DNA of 64,000 bases from Epiperipatus broadwayi (GCA_028023455.1 JAQFVV010012398.1:5602682-5666681); one strand, 5' to 3'. Positions 12,625 through 25,494 are shown, numbered from the stretch's first letter. A program made the numbers and translations. The notes: generated from the letters alone by a model not told the origin.

Positions 12625-14114
12625 CTACTTGCTATTTTTACTACACCCAGGCTGAGGTGAAGGTGATCTAGTCCCCTTTCCCTTTCCTTTATATACTAGT
12701 TCATCGATTTTATTTTCCACAGTATCATTGTTTGTCATTCTCTTAAGATTTCTGAAATACTTATCATTATACCAAGGGTTGCGTTCAGCTGCATATTTGT
12801 TTCCCCTCCAGCCCATGGCATTGAGGCCAACATTTTCACAGGTTCTATCTGGTGGATGGTCCTGCTGGCTCATATCCACCACACTCAGTAGTTCAGCCAC
12901 TGACTCTATCGAATTTGTATTGGCAGTGAGAAGCATTTGCTCAATTCTAAAGGGTAGGTTGTGGCATATTATCCTTATGATCTGGCCTTCCAATGTGTGA
13001 CATGCACTGAGCATCCTTAGCTTAGCCACTTGTCTTCGGAAAATTTTTAGATAGCTCTCACCCACATTGGCCCTATACTTCTCTTGCATTATCTGATATA
13101 AGATGGTCTCCTGGCACTCTTTGCTCCATAAATTTCTTACTAGCACTTCTTTATAACCCTCAAAGGTTGGTGGTTGGTAGAACAAAGATTCCCACCATGA
13201 CTGACTGTCATCCTGTAGGTGGTTACTTGCGATGGTTAGTTTATTTTTCTCTACCATTCTGTTAGCACTGAAATACTTTTCCAAGCTATTTATATGCTCC
13301 AATGGAGCTTCTCCAGCTTGCCCCTCAAAAATTCTAATCTTTAAAAACTGGTTGATGTTAGATTGATATAACTGACATCCCTCTACTATCTTAGCCTCTC
13401 CAAATTCTTGCTGCATAGGTCTTATTTTTCCATCCTCCCCACTATCCGGTTCCTGATTTACTTTTGATAACTCACTACTATCCTCATACCCTTCAACTAT
13501 TTTCATCTGTGTGATATTATCCCGCCATTATTTTCTTTCTAGCTATATTTATATCCTCCACCCTTTGTTCCATTATCATTTTCTGTTCTTTTATCATATT
13601 GATATCTTGTTTTTCTATCAACTGTTTTTTGATTTGAGCCACTGTCTGGCACAGAGTCTCTATTCACTCATCATTCCCAGTTATGTGCATTTCTAGCTTC
13701 TCTATTCCATTACTATAATCTTTCACTGTTTCTTCAACCCTTTCGTCTATTTCTTGTATTCTCTTGCAATCTGCTTCCATTACTTGCTGCCTTGTTTGGA
13801 TCTCTTCCAACCTATCGCTATTAATCTGATGGAGGCCCCTACATTTTTTTCTACACCTTGAAGCCTTGTTTCAATCCTAAGGATATTTCTTCCCTAAAGT
13901 CATCAAACATTTTAGCTATTTCCTTTGACATCTGACTGAGCTGTAGCTTTATAGTATTTACAAACATCTCCATCATCTTCATTAAGTTTTATTTTTCCCT
14001 GTTGGGTTCCTCTTCATTTAGTGATTCTATTACTGCCTCTATTCCACTTTCAGATCATTGAGGCTGGCTTTCTTCTGCTGTTTCCCCATTTATTTCATCG
14101 TGCTTTTCACTCAT
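12625..14114 (-). pseudogene. gag: Gypsy-like Gag polyprotein, decayed
   Basis: The intact part is a 293-codon frame (12625-13506). It carries a retrotransposon Gag capsid-like block at about residues 60-180: EKYFSANRM, then DDSQSWWESL, then FEGYKEVLVRNLWSKE, then GESYLKIFRRQ, an order typical of Ty3/Gypsy Gag. It ends in a basic, proline/serine-rich tail, and no CCHC zinc knuckle is visible. Upstream, coding continues in other frames back to an ATG at 14114 (MSEKHDEING). That stretch includes a glutamate/lysine-rich coiled-coil segment but is broken by stops and at least two frameshifts. Gag would coat the element's RNA in cytoplasmic particles. No pol follows; the 3' LTR comes about 600 bp after the stop. 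Confidence 0.75.
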
Positions 14115-14995
14115 ATCTATCTTTTGTCTTCTGGACTGTGATCTTGTCCACATATATAGTATTATTTTCAATTGTTTATAATATTTGCTTTGTTATACGG
14201 CTTTAACTATATTTTATGTGATTAACTCTTAAGACTATGGTTTAATGCTACTTTTATTAACTTATTTTCTCTTTACTTATTTCTTTTCAAAAAATTATTC
14301 AGTGCACGCTGTACCGAGATCCTCTATTCCTACCGTCATTTATTTCTCTTACGTGTTATATTTCTCTCATTCATTTATTTACTATAAATAATAAAATTAT
14401 TCTGAAATCGCCCTTCAAACACCAATAAAATCATATAAAAACCAAGCTAACATTAAGTTGTGCACATATTGGAATTGTTTTCAAAACAAAATGAAAAAGA
14501 AATCGATTGTGAATAGTATTACGATTCTAACTGTTACATGCTGTCAAAAACAAAATTTCCTACCATGCAATTTCACAATTCTACATTATTCAATAAAGAT
14601 TTACTTTCCCTTTTCTCAAAGGTCCACCGCTTGTTTTTATACAATACGTAGTTTACGCTTGCATCCTATCATTTATTTATTTCCATAACATCTATCTAAC
14701 CTCTTAATTTATTGTACACATTAATATATGATAAAACAATCTAAATCAATATTACTGTGACGAAATGTCACTTCAAAAACAAAATAAAGTTTGAAATTCT
14801 TATTTATTAAGTTTCATAATCGTAAACTCTTTTCTCTTTTTTCAAATCTTGTCTCTATATTAAAAAAAATTATTCCCAATACTTTTGGGATTTTGCGAGA
14901 TTTTCACTTTTCTTTAGTTACGTTTAGTGGCCGTGTTTTTCCTATACTGGCCATGTTAAATAAGGCCCAAAACATTAGATGCCAAAATTTTGTTT
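14115..14995 (-). other. 5' leader of the gag-only Gypsy element, with a possible primer-binding site
   Basis: Between the 5' LTR and gag there is no open frame. Just inside the LTR the minus strand reads TTTTGGCATCTAATG, then TTTTGGGCC (about 14965-14988). A TGG start a few bases from the LTR is what a tRNA-primed binding site looks like. Its general shape recalls Gypsy sites with CG dinucleotides decayed to TG/CA. The priming tRNA cannot be named. Confidence 0.4.
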
Positions 14996-17573
14996 TATAT
15001 CGGTTAATGTTTACTCCGTTAATATGAGCATGCGCATAAATCGAACATGACAAAAAATATGGCAACATGTCAGAGTAAGAAGAAATTCAAAGACTTTACT
15101 GTAATAGTGCTACGGACACAGAAGATACTTATAGAAAGATTGATTCTTACATACCTTTGGGGGATGACTCTAAACCAACCCCTCATGCCACTCTCAGAAG
15201 GAAATTTAACTCTCCTCCTGAAAGGATATGCAAGTTCAAATAACATTAGGGCATATGTGCTGATAAATAATTATTCATACAAAAATAATAAATAAGTATC
15301 CTCATGAAAATAAAGATTTAGGACCCGGTAAGAAGGTATCCCATTCGGTAGCTCAGCATACTCTTATACTCAGTTAAAAGAATGGGGATCGGAAAACTCG
15401 CATAACTAATTAATATGGGGGTTAGAGAAAGTAAATGATAAAAAATATATATATATATGGCAGTAGTCGCTTTAGAATTATAATATCTTTTATTAACCCA
15501 ATATCCCCTACCATTTATAACATAAATATAAAATCAAAGTTCCCAAATTGAATAAATATATAACGAAAATCATACAATACATAAATCATTTTTATAAAAC
15601 AAATTATAAGCATATGGAAATACTTGTCGAAATAATTGTTAAACTAAATAAAGGAAATTTCTTTCTTAATAATAAAAGTATATTAAATAATTAATATGGG
15701 AGAGATAGTGCTCTGTGGATTATAAACTCACACACATGTATTAAGCAAATAAGGAAAAATTAATGTTACATACAAGGTGTATTGGTTTGCGTATTTACAT
15801 AAACATATTTATGAAGTGGGTATTAACTTGTTATAAAATAAACACACACATACAAAAAATAATAGTATACCCGACAAAGTTTGTAGGCTTCGTTCTTCTA
15901 TGGGTTTTGAGTGGGCGGTCTATCTGTTCATCGACTGCAACAAGGGCTGGACTTGACGGTGGTACAAGTTCGTAGAATTAGTCATCATCACTTTGGTGTT
16001 TGGTGATCTCGGCTTTTACATTATGTTGGGACGGCAGGAGCGGAGCTGGACGGATGCGCTGAAGTGGGCTTCTACTCCATAATCATTTTATATGCAGGCG
16101 AATGCTTGATTGGCATCTTTAAGTTGGAGAGATGGATATTAAACAGGATATTAAACACTATAGATCGTCCTTTCTTGTTTTATGAATCCTAGGTTAACTG
16201 CAGGCTTCGATGGCATGTTGACTAGTTAACTGCTAGATTATGGCATAACTGACTGGTTAACTGCTAGATTATTTGAATGATGGCCTGGATTAATGTCCGT
16301 TGATCTAGAATGACGGAATGAGTATTATTTCTTTTTCTTTTGATTAGAATAAATCTTCCAGCTTATAAGGTATCACAATCAGCATGATTAAAAAGTTGCA
16401 TGACTTTGTGTGTTTCCCAGAATAGCATTAGCTTCCCAAAATTAGAAATAGGCTCCCAATAAGATTTGCCTTTTTAACAGCAAGACAAAAGTGAACTGCT
16501 CTCTTTGAAAAAGCAACGGTGAACTTCCCTCCCCGAAAAGCAAAGATGAACTTCTTTCTTCGAAAAGTAAAGGTAAACTCCTCTCTTCAAAAAGTAAAGG
16601 TAAATGCTCTCTTTGAAAAGTAAAGGTAAACTGCCTTCTCACAACTTCAGAACAGATATCCCACCTCAATACAATCTCAATTCAGGTATCCCCTCCATGA
16701 CACAAAAATTAAATAATTAAATCTTATTGAATTGGTTTTAGTTTTACTAATTGGTTTAGCCGATTCGTAAAACATTCCAATGTAATCACCCAAGTGATCT
16801 CAAAAATTTCATTTCCAATTAGTTTTATTTATATCCATTCAGATCTCAATATCTCCGATGACAATTTCAATAAATGATAACATCTTTTTACTTTTTTATT
16901 AATTCCAATATCACAATCGAAGTTTTTTTTGTTTTAACAAAAAAAAATGTTTTACATAACTTGAACATTCCTCTCTCCACGCATTATCGCAAGTTTAATT
17001 TAACTCTTTTTGTCCAGTTAAAATTATTTTAGAGTGAACAGGAAACCAGAATGCCTTTAGGCTTTTTCTAAATTTAAGACAATGCCCCCCCCTCCTTGCT
17101 CAAATGCAACTGAAGAGAAAAATATCCATTAAAACTCCGATTTTCAAATTATTTTTAAATAATAGTATGTTAAGTTCTCCCCTTTACATTGATTGTAAGC
17201 ACTCACAAAAAAAAAATCAATAAATACGTACTGAAAAATTGTAAATAAATGTGTTAGCATTTCTTTAACAAACAAAACAAAAATCTTCAAAATTATAATT
17301 ACATTTTGGAGTTTCTTTCTCTTTAAAAAAAATAATAAAAATAAACAAAAATCAAATTTACAAATGCATATTTCTAAGCCTTTAAATATCGGCTTTAAAC
17401 ATGTGTGTGTGTGTGTTTATATTATCGCCACAGTTCTCTCTCTCAATTTATAATGAATATTGATTATATAAATTGTATAACCCCCCTCTTTAATGTCTAT
17501 TTAAATATTTTAGACCATTTATTCATTTAACTTTAGCTTGTGCTTGGCCACATCAAACATGCCTGGCACAATA
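14996..17573 (-). repeat. 5' LTR (right copy) of the gag-only Gypsy element
   Basis: About 2578 bp, the partner of 9477-12025. It differs by point changes, a short TA expansion near 15445, and an extra roughly 30-bp duplication near 16215-16260 (GACTAGTTAACTGCTAGATT repeated as GACTGGTTAACTGCTAGATT). It ends ...GGCACAATA and then resumes target DNA (AATGTGTAAATAAGG). Confidence 0.88.
16490..16640 (-). repeat. 27-bp minisatellite in the right LTR
   Basis: Same array as in the left LTR, about six units. Here the second unit keeps a GAAAAGCAAAG segment that is shortened in the left copy, and one unit has lost a base, which shifts the minus-strand frame. Confidence 0.78.
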
Positions 17574-19130
17574 TAAATGTGTAAATAAGGTGGTTTGGGT
17601 TCAAAACCTTAATAGTTTTTTTTTTAATATCTAGCTATTATTTCAAATAGTATAAGAGAAAAAAGAGGGCTTCTATATAAATGCATTAGTTTGAACTTTA
17701 AACCTTAGTGTGCTTTGATTAAAGCAAAAATTAGAAATCAGTCTGAGGATAGAAAGTATTATAGCACTGTACTAACCGGTTTTCAGCAGATGGAGTGAAG
17801 AGAACTGTCTTGAAAGTGTATGAGCAAAAATATGAGGAACATGATTTTTTTTTGTTTTCATATAGATTCAAAATTCTTGATGCCAAAAGACTTTTCAGAG
17901 TGAAAAAATTTGCTTTCCAAAAGATTCTTGAACATATATGAATTACATCTATCTTTTTTTTTTCTGCAGATAAAATATTTATCAGTACACATTTTATATT
18001 GATTTGATAGCTCTGTCCTATGCCAATGGAGTTATGGCTTCAACATTTTTATTGGTTTAATTATACCAAAGCAATTTTGCATCTAATCTTTTTTTTTCCC
18101 AAAAGATTTATTTTTGTTTTTCTCCCTATTTTTGTATTTTCATTTAACTTTTTCTCAGTACTTGCAATCTATTTCATAAAATAAATATGTGATTATTGAG
18201 GCTACAACACCTTTTATATGAAATATTTAATTAGTATTAGAAAATACTGTACCGGTTAAAAATGTATGTCCATTCAACAAGATTTAGGATCTAGGCAAAA
18301 GTATCCTGAATCCAATCATGCCTGAGATACACAGGTCAGAGCAATCATGAATTCTAACCTGTTTGCCCATTCCCCAAATTTATAACACTATGGACAACAC
18401 TCTACAGTGATACTACATAAATTAATTATTTCCGGGCCTGGTGATACATCATTTTGCATGAGAACTCAGCTGAAGATGGTGATGATGAGATTGAGTGAAC
18501 CCAAGATATGTTAAAAACATACATAAATATAAATATTATTAAGGAAATCCGAACAACTGAATTAAGTTTAAAAATATAAATATTTATTTTGACAAAATTC
18601 AAGATGGTTTTATATATTCAACTTCATGTATTTAAAACTTTATTTTTGGTTACAAATATTTGATGATCTTGATACAATTATTTTATTTTAATAGATATTA
18701 ATTTAGTGCGGCGGTTACAATACTGAATGTATATTTAAAAATAGGATTTTTAATGTTACAAAAAACAAATTAACTGGGTGATTGGTTGATGTTTATACAT
18801 TAAGAATAATACATATTAAGATACGATAGAGTTTCACTGATTATACGATTTTAGTAGAATGCCCTTGGCATTTCATACATAAGTTCATTTTCATTTCTCG
18901 ACTTTATTTGTAACAATAAAATTAAGATACATTGAGATCAAAATATACTTAAAAACATTTATTTATTAAACATTTTTGACATTTAGCTATTAGATATTGC
19001 GAAACTCTATCAATATGGGGAAAGGCTTATTCAATAAAGGGGAGGGCAGCTTCATGAGAGGTTGGACTTAAACTTCATACTAAAAATAGGTACAAAGAAA
19101 AAAACATTTAATTATTACACATCATTAGGT
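17574..19130. other. Unannotated DNA after the LTR element
   Basis: The first 35 bp complete the interrupted repeat. Beyond that I see no gene. Poly-T runs and short mixed-composition patches (for example 18300-18500) have no recognisable frame. Confidence 0.45.
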
Positions 19131-20472
19131 TTTATTTTGTTCAACAGGCTAGAAAACTAAATATAAGAAATTGTGATGCTAGAATAATAGCCGAATATTT
19201 ACAGATCCAATATTTTTTTGAGGTGCTTTATCATATTACAGAAGAAAACATCTCTAGCCGACTTGCCACCCCACATTTTGTGGAATTGGCTGACAAAAGG
19301 TTCTTGGATGGAGTGCAATGGGCCGAACTTTGCCGAAATTATCCCATGCATTACTCTCATTACTTGGGTATATATATATAGATATGATTCAGGGACATTC
19401 ATCAACCTGTTTACAACCTGAAACAAAGATGAGATGAGTCGGGTATTCTGACACATCTCTAGATAAAGCTTAGTAATATGAAGAGTGGCCTATGCTAACA
19501 ATGCTTTTATAAGAATATAAAATCATTCAGTTTAAATATTAACATAAAGCCTTAAATGGTTTAAAAAATATGTAATGATATGTTAAAATAATGACCCATG
19601 TGATATAAAGTCATTCATCAAAAGTTAATGCTATAATTAATGAAGTGTGCATTGCTCCCCCTTCTTGAATCACTATTTTGTTTAACATATATATAAAACT
19701 AATGTTCACACACTTAAAAGTGCGAACAACAAAATAGAATTTGTTCACCAGCCTTTTTGGCGATAATGATGAATAAAGAAATTAATAAAACTAACCGACA
19801 CCAATATCCACCACAGATTGCAAAGTATTTATATATTTTGTATACTTTTACGATAAAATATTTTTTTAAAAAAGCATATATTCATTTTACAAGAAAAACT
19901 CAGTCTTATGAACTACTTAGAAATAAATAAATAAGAACTCATTAATCTCCCCTCCCTCTTCTAAGTTTGTAAGACCGGGTTTGATTGGCATTTACAAATA
20001 AAAGTTTAGTGAAAAATATTTAAAATAAATTATAAAAAAAAATAAAAAGGGTGAGTTGGATGAAATATTTTATAGTAGTATTAATTTGATAGAAGAGAAT
20101 CGATATAAAGAAATTAACTATTAATTTAACATACTCACTGATTAGTGAGTTAAAAGAGATTCAAAATACACAGAAAACATTAATTTTAAGAGATAGGATT
20201 TCTTTAGACTTAGTTACCTCAGGATTGTATTGAATAAAGTAGGCACGAGTCTTCTGTGGCAGGCAGCATTCTTTAACATGTCTCTTGGACTCAGCGGTTC
20301 TTTGATGGCATGGGCACACTTGAGCAATAGGAACTATGTCTCTGCACGATGAAGAGTGGAGCTGAATTCGGAGGGGAAGTTGGCTGAGGTCCCTCAAAAA
20401 TTAAATAGACATAGAGTCGACTAGCGACTATTGACCCCACTCTCACACAATAGATTTTTGGCCCTATTTATA
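19131..20472 (-). CDS. Speculative two-exon gene model
   Basis: On the minus strand the parts occur in this order: TATAAATAG at 20472-20464; a GC-richer open segment (20392-20218) ending in a good donor CCTGAG|GTAACT; a second open segment starting after a strong acceptor (TCATCTTTGTTTCAG, exon from 19417) and ending in a stop at 19199; and AATAAA at 19136-19131. The open frames of both segments join in phase across the proposed intron. Against the model: the first segment has no in-frame ATG, a stop lies just before it, the product matches no family I know, and the second segment contains a TA tract (YLYIY). Another frame of exon 2 also looks coding-like. It may be a gene fragment, a non-coding transcript or chance. 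Confidence 0.28.
20464..20472 (-). promoter_or_regulatory. TATA-box-like element
   Basis: TATAAATAG on the minus strand, 72 bp upstream of the candidate exon. Such strings are common by chance in AT-rich DNA, so this only adds weight to the gene model. Confidence 0.25.
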
Positions 20473-22930
20473 CAAACTTTGAGGTATTCAAAGAATGTCT
20501 TTAATTAAACTTATCTCTTAATCAATCTTTAATCTACAGAAATATGTTCTGTATTGTTATTGGAGGTGCAATTATTAGATAACTGTCCAAAAATAAATTC
20601 AAATCAATTTTCAGATTGGAAATAGATTTGATAAAAATGTTAACAGCTAACTAAAATCAATTAGCTTTGTTTTAAATTTTACTTTCATTAACTTTAATTA
20701 AAAATTCCTTTTAAAATCATGAATCCCACCCCTTTAATTACTCTTGGACAATTAACAACTGCATCTTCCATCTTGAATATTTGTGTAATTATATGGAGAA
20801 AAATATCTATAAAATAAATAACATATAGTTAAGAAAAAAATACAAAATTATTTACATGATTTGTTTGTGCTTTTATATATATAAAAGCTCCATTAATATA
20901 TGTATATATCTGAGTCGCTTCCATAAAAGTTAATATTTAAAATTAAAGAAATTTTTTATTTGAGATTTATATTTATAAATTTTTATAGATGCTTCTCAGA
21001 AATATATGTATAGTTTATATACATGTGACAAAAAAAACAGGATGAAACATGGGTTTAAGTGGTAGAACAGTGAAGCTCAATCTTGGGCTAAGATCGACTG
21101 CTCTCCACTCTAATGGTCTCTAGCATAAGCTTGAGTAAATAGTGATGAAGGGAAAATCCAAAAGCTGATCTGACATTGGGGATTTGAATACTAAGAGTAG
21201 CTCTTGGTTTATTATTATATTGTTTAATTTGGGACTTTGAATGATTTGTTAAAAGGATTTTATGGTGTAGTGATTAGCACATTTCCCTACTATGCTAACT
21301 CCCAAAACTAGGCTAGGTGAGCCTTTAAATTTTTCAGACCGTAAATAGATTTGGAATATTTTTTAGATAGACAGTTAATAGTCAAATCTATAGCTTGCCC
21401 ATAATATAGTAAGTAAATGAGGATTTAGATTACCTAGCTAGATATTAAAAACCCCAAGTTATTCTGGGTTTGTTGGATAAATATCAATGTGCTGACAGAA
21501 AAACAAAAGAATAGGATGTAATATGATGCAACTTCATTCTTAGTGGAAGAAGTATTTATACCCTCCAGGTACAGAGTTCATTGATAACCTTTATGTTTAC
21601 TGATATGAGAATCAGAACAGGTTTCTTATAATGTTCTTGAATTATGTCATTATATAAATGAATTCTCTTGGCTAATAACAATCATAATAGTAAACCATCA
21701 TTATCTAATTGTCACAATGTCAAGATAACTAGATTTTTTCCCATATATAATGGTGATATTAAATATTCATAATAATAGTTATAAAAATATAAAAGAAATT
21801 CTGTTACTTTGTAACTTTTTTTAACTATTAAATATTTTAAATTTACAGTAAGTAAATATCATATAATACATCAAGTTTCATACATTTTAATATTTACACG
21901 TTGTCTATTAATTAAAGCTTTATTATTTCTATTTATAAAAATTGCCTCTTTGATCTTCCTTTTTTTTTTTTAATTAATGAACAATTCTAGTGATACATAG
22001 ATCAACGTTGAAAGTATTTTTTTTTCATGATCAAAGGAAACAGATGGCGTTATTAAATCATTATAATTCTTTTTACATGATTATATAAAAATTGATATTT
22101 TTTCACGTTTCTCAATGTTATATCTTGATTGTAAAATCGATGAAGCTTTGCATTCACATTTAATTCAATACACAATATTATGTTTTGAATGAAGAGCACA
22201 GTTTCCTGTAAGCAGCCAAATTAAGAGGGTGGCCAAAATATATTATCATTTTTATCTGCCCTTTAAACATTTTTCAAAATTTTCTAATCTACATTACTAA
22301 CATTTAGTAATTTTATAGGATATTCTCACTATCGATACATGGATTTAATCTTTCATTACATTGATATTAACTGGTAGCTGGAACTCTCTATCAATGTTTG
22401 TATCATTGTTTAATCTAACCCCTAAATGTGAGAATGTTTCTTCTATTGCACTTTTCACATCAATATAAACATATATTTCTCATTAGCACTGATAAACGAC
22501 AGTGATATTTTTTGATTGCCGATTTGACTCTCCTAATATTTTTAAGATTTAAATGTAAAGTTGGTTGTTTTTAAAATATTTTAATTTATAATTTTTTTAC
22601 CCAAATTTTGAAAATGTCTGACCGAAGAATAAAACGATTATCAAGTGCTCAATATAGGCATCAAAACCAATATAAAATTGAATAACAAAAACAATTAGTG
22701 GGATCTATAAAAAAAAAATTGTATGATTGACAACATCCAAAGTGACAAGAAAGGATTAAATGATGGTGTAAATTTATTTGCTTCTTTCAACTTTTCAGGA
22801 AAAATAAGTTAAGGTCTTGTTAGACAATGAGCAAAAATTTGAGAAAAAAGGACTTTGAGATCATTGTATGTTTTATAGAAAACAAAATTAGTGGTAGCCA
22901 AGTGCAATTTGTATTGACATCAAATGATCA
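20473..22930. other. Unannotated AT-rich DNA
   Basis: No gene or identified transposon. The 21050-21340 stretch is of mixed composition but has no supported frame. Confidence 0.45.
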
Positions 22931-23126
22931 CATGATCACCATTTCTTATGCTTGCTCATAACTGTTATTAAAACAGGCAAAACTCTCCCATACATTAGTG
23001 CCACCCAGTGTAAGCCAGAGTAATCAATGGATGCCAGAAGGCTTGTGCATAAAATTCCTATCCAGTGCCTACTCATCCAATATCCCCAGACTAATTTCTG
23101 GCTTGTGACCTTTGTCAGTGAGGAGC
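22931..23126 (+). repeat. Unknown interspersed repeat, copy 1
   Basis: 22968-23069 is an inverted copy of 23395-23495, and 22968-23126 is a direct copy of 60318-60465. A 26-bp string at 22931-22956 (starting CATGATCACCATTTCTTATG) recurs directly at 23367-23392, so this copy is rearranged. All three copies preserve the peptide pattern SNQW.P.GLCIK, though copy 1 is shifted out of frame. Confidence 0.75.
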
Positions 23127-23244
23127 CTTGGATCTGAGAGCACTACATCTAGATCTTAGGATCTAATGCAACCCTCCAGCAGACACCTTTATCTCTACTT
23201 AACTACAAAACTATGAGAATAAAATGGAAAACACAATAGTACTT

Positions 23245-23556
23245 TCAATAGTCATATAGGTCTGAACTCAGTTCAGTACCCATACATTTTGATGTCTTTG
23301 GTTCTTTAATAACTATAGCCACCACTATTCTATTAGGCAGGATTGGTATTAAACCACTAAACATTACATGATCACCATTTCTTATGCTTGCTGTGGCACT
23401 GGATAGGGATTTTATGCACAAGCCTAATGGCATCCATTGATTACTCTGATTTGCACTGACTGGCACTACTGTATGGAGAGTTTTGCCTGTTTTAACATCA
23501 AATAATACTGGCAAATGGCTAGAAAAACAAATTTCCACAAGATGTATGCAACACAA
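23245..23556 (-). pseudogene. 103-codon ORF in an unknown repeat family, copy 2
   Basis: An ATG-to-stop frame whose middle (TGKTLHTVVPVSANQSNQW) is conserved in the related repeats at 22968-23069 and 60318-60420. The C-terminal part (SIRNGDHVMFSGLIPILPN, then a lysine-rich segment) lies beside it. I do not recognise the protein. It may be a piece of a transposon-encoded protein or a captured gene fragment spread as a repeat. The higher GC and the tolerance of substitutions without losing the peptide pattern argue for past coding, but three copies are too few to be sure. Confidence 0.4.
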
Positions 23557-24684
23557 AATTTTCTTAATTTTGCAACTGTAGACGATTAAGTAACTGAGAA
23601 AAAGTACATTGCCAATGGCTTTTATATTCAGAATTCTATATTTTACAGCTCATGCCAAATGTATGAAGAAAAAATAAAAAGAAACAATACTGCTAATTTA
23701 AAAAGAATGAATGATTGGGGATATTTAGCATTTATTTTTAAAAGGCATGAGGTTTGAATTAAGATTGTACCAATTGCTATGTTTTGGAGTGATCCCTATA
23801 TTACCAAACAGATATAGGCTTATATAAAACACTTAGGATTATGATTTAATAGATTAATAAGACAACCATTATAAGCATTTTAATTATAGATATATACATA
23901 TTAATAATTTATATAAAACATATATAGTTACATACTTGAAGGTATTCTCAAATAATAATAAAGGTCAGTGTGAGACATGTTTAGTCTCTAGACTTGCTTT
24001 GCAATGTTCAGAGGCCAATCTCTCTACAATACTAGCTATCTAGAACAACACACAATGATGTACACCAGCATCATTGTCGTTGCAAGTACACCTGCACACT
24101 TGTAGCTTCCACAATCAAGTGCCCATTAGTTCATTTCTAGACCAATATTTCACTATTAATTAATAATTAGAATTCCTGTTCTAATTGGTTAAGTCATTTA
24201 GATCCTGCTGACTAGTGTTATTTATCTGTAGATGTATCCAGTTACTAGTAATTTCTTCTTTTTGTCACTAATTAATTAGAGTATTTTCTGATGGAATTCT
24301 GTTATCTCTTTTGCTCTTTAGGAATTTAATTAAGATTGTTTCTTGGATTTATAATTAATCTTTTAATAATATTAGTTCTTTTATCTATTGCTTCAATCAG
24401 TTTTAATTTTACTTTTTATTTAAATTTAATATACTTATTTTTAAGTTTTAATTGTGTATGTATTTCCACATACATGCATTTATATTAACATAGTCATTCA
24501 TAACTGTTTTTAAGCTATATAGTTGTACTTATTTTGACATTCACATATAAACATAACAGGAAACATTAGAGCAAGTATAAAAATATTTTATGGAATTACT
24601 ACCTGATGACAATTTCAGTCATGTTATTTAATGCAGGTACAGAATTTCTTAAAACAGGATTGTCTATGATAAAAAAAGAAATGT
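23557..24684. other. Unannotated DNA
   Basis: No gene recognised. A GC-richer patch at 23960-24140 has a short minus frame (DCGSYKC, resembling the immunoglobulin-domain D.G.Y.C motif). It is far too short to call. Confidence 0.4.
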
Positions 24685-25190
24685 ATGCTTGATTACGAAA
24701 ATATAGATGTAAGTATGGCAGACCGAGAAAAAAATTTTAAACTTTCTTTTTTCTTTCCTATTATTAATACAACAATTAATACACTGCAAGAAAGATTTGA
24801 AATGTTAAAAGAACACACAGAAATATTTCAAATTTTGTATGACATTGAAAATATTCAAAATATTAATAACGAAAAATTAAAGAAACATTGCACAGATCTG
24901 CAGTTAAAACTTCTAGATTCAGCTGACAAGATGTCTGATATAAATGGAAACTCTTTGAGGAACTAAGGGCGGTGGAAGAATATTTGAAAACTGGAATGAA
25001 ACCTAGGGATGTTTTAGAATATATTTACAAAAATAATCTACTTTCTACCTGTTCAAACTTGTAATTGTATTACGTATTATTTTGACTATACGTGGCGAAT
25101 GCTTATTTTCAAAATTAAAAATAATTAAAAATTATTAACGATCTAGGACGATACAAAAAAAAACATTTGAAATTGGCAATAATTATATTT
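24685..25190 (+). pseudogene. hAT-superfamily transposase, C-terminal fragment (ZMYM-like)
   Basis: A 93-codon frame (24685-24966) reads like the region before the dimerisation domain of hAT transposases and their domesticated ZMYM-type relatives: FFFPIINTTINTLQERFEML, KEHTEIFQILYDI, then LKKHCTDLQLKL. After a frame change, ELRAVEEYLKTGM and later VLRIILTI, then GECLFSKLKIIKNY, match the hAT C-terminal dimerisation pattern (normally ...ASAERSFSKLKLIK.YLRS). The DNA-binding and catalytic parts are absent and stops interrupt the tail, so this is an inactive remnant. No terminal inverted repeats were found around it. Confidence 0.65.
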
Positions 25191-25494
25191 GAGCAGCAAG
25201 TAAGTGATTCACTTAATTTAGAAATACTTATTTGCATCTCTAACAGCAAGAAAGAAAATATTTTAAATGTTTGTCTATTTATCCTAAATAATTATCAAGT
25301 TTAAACTATTGTAATTTATAATAAATTACTTTAAAGTATTTTGTTTTAAACGTTTTCATTTTTTAAATGTGGCAATAATATAAACATTAATCTGTTGGTA
25401 TTAATGATGTTCAAAATACATTTTATTATTTTCTAAGCCCAAATTTGAAATATAACTAATAAATTATGAGAAATTATCAGCGACAGACCTGATC

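Larger units (their letters stand above)
9477..17573 (-). mobile_element. Gag-only Gypsy-type LTR retrotransposon with 2.5-kb LTRs
   Basis: Two long direct repeats (9477-12025 and 14996-17573) flank a 2.97-kb internal region. Its only recognisable coding is a decayed Ty3/Gypsy-like gag on the minus strand. A G-rich polypurine tract abuts the left repeat on the internal side, and a TGG-initiated primer-binding-like site lies just inside the right repeat. The right repeat is therefore the 5' LTR and the element reads right to left. No protease, RT, RNase H or integrase is visible, so it must have depended on other elements. The host sequence on both sides matches a continuous relative at 6465-6515, which supports a real insertion. 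The terminal TATA is ambiguous between LTR end and target duplication. Confidence 0.85.

Noticed and set aside
23960-24140. Immunoglobulin-domain exon (DCGSYKC)
   Set aside because: Only seven residues resemble the motif, a stop follows soon, and no supporting splice sites were seen.
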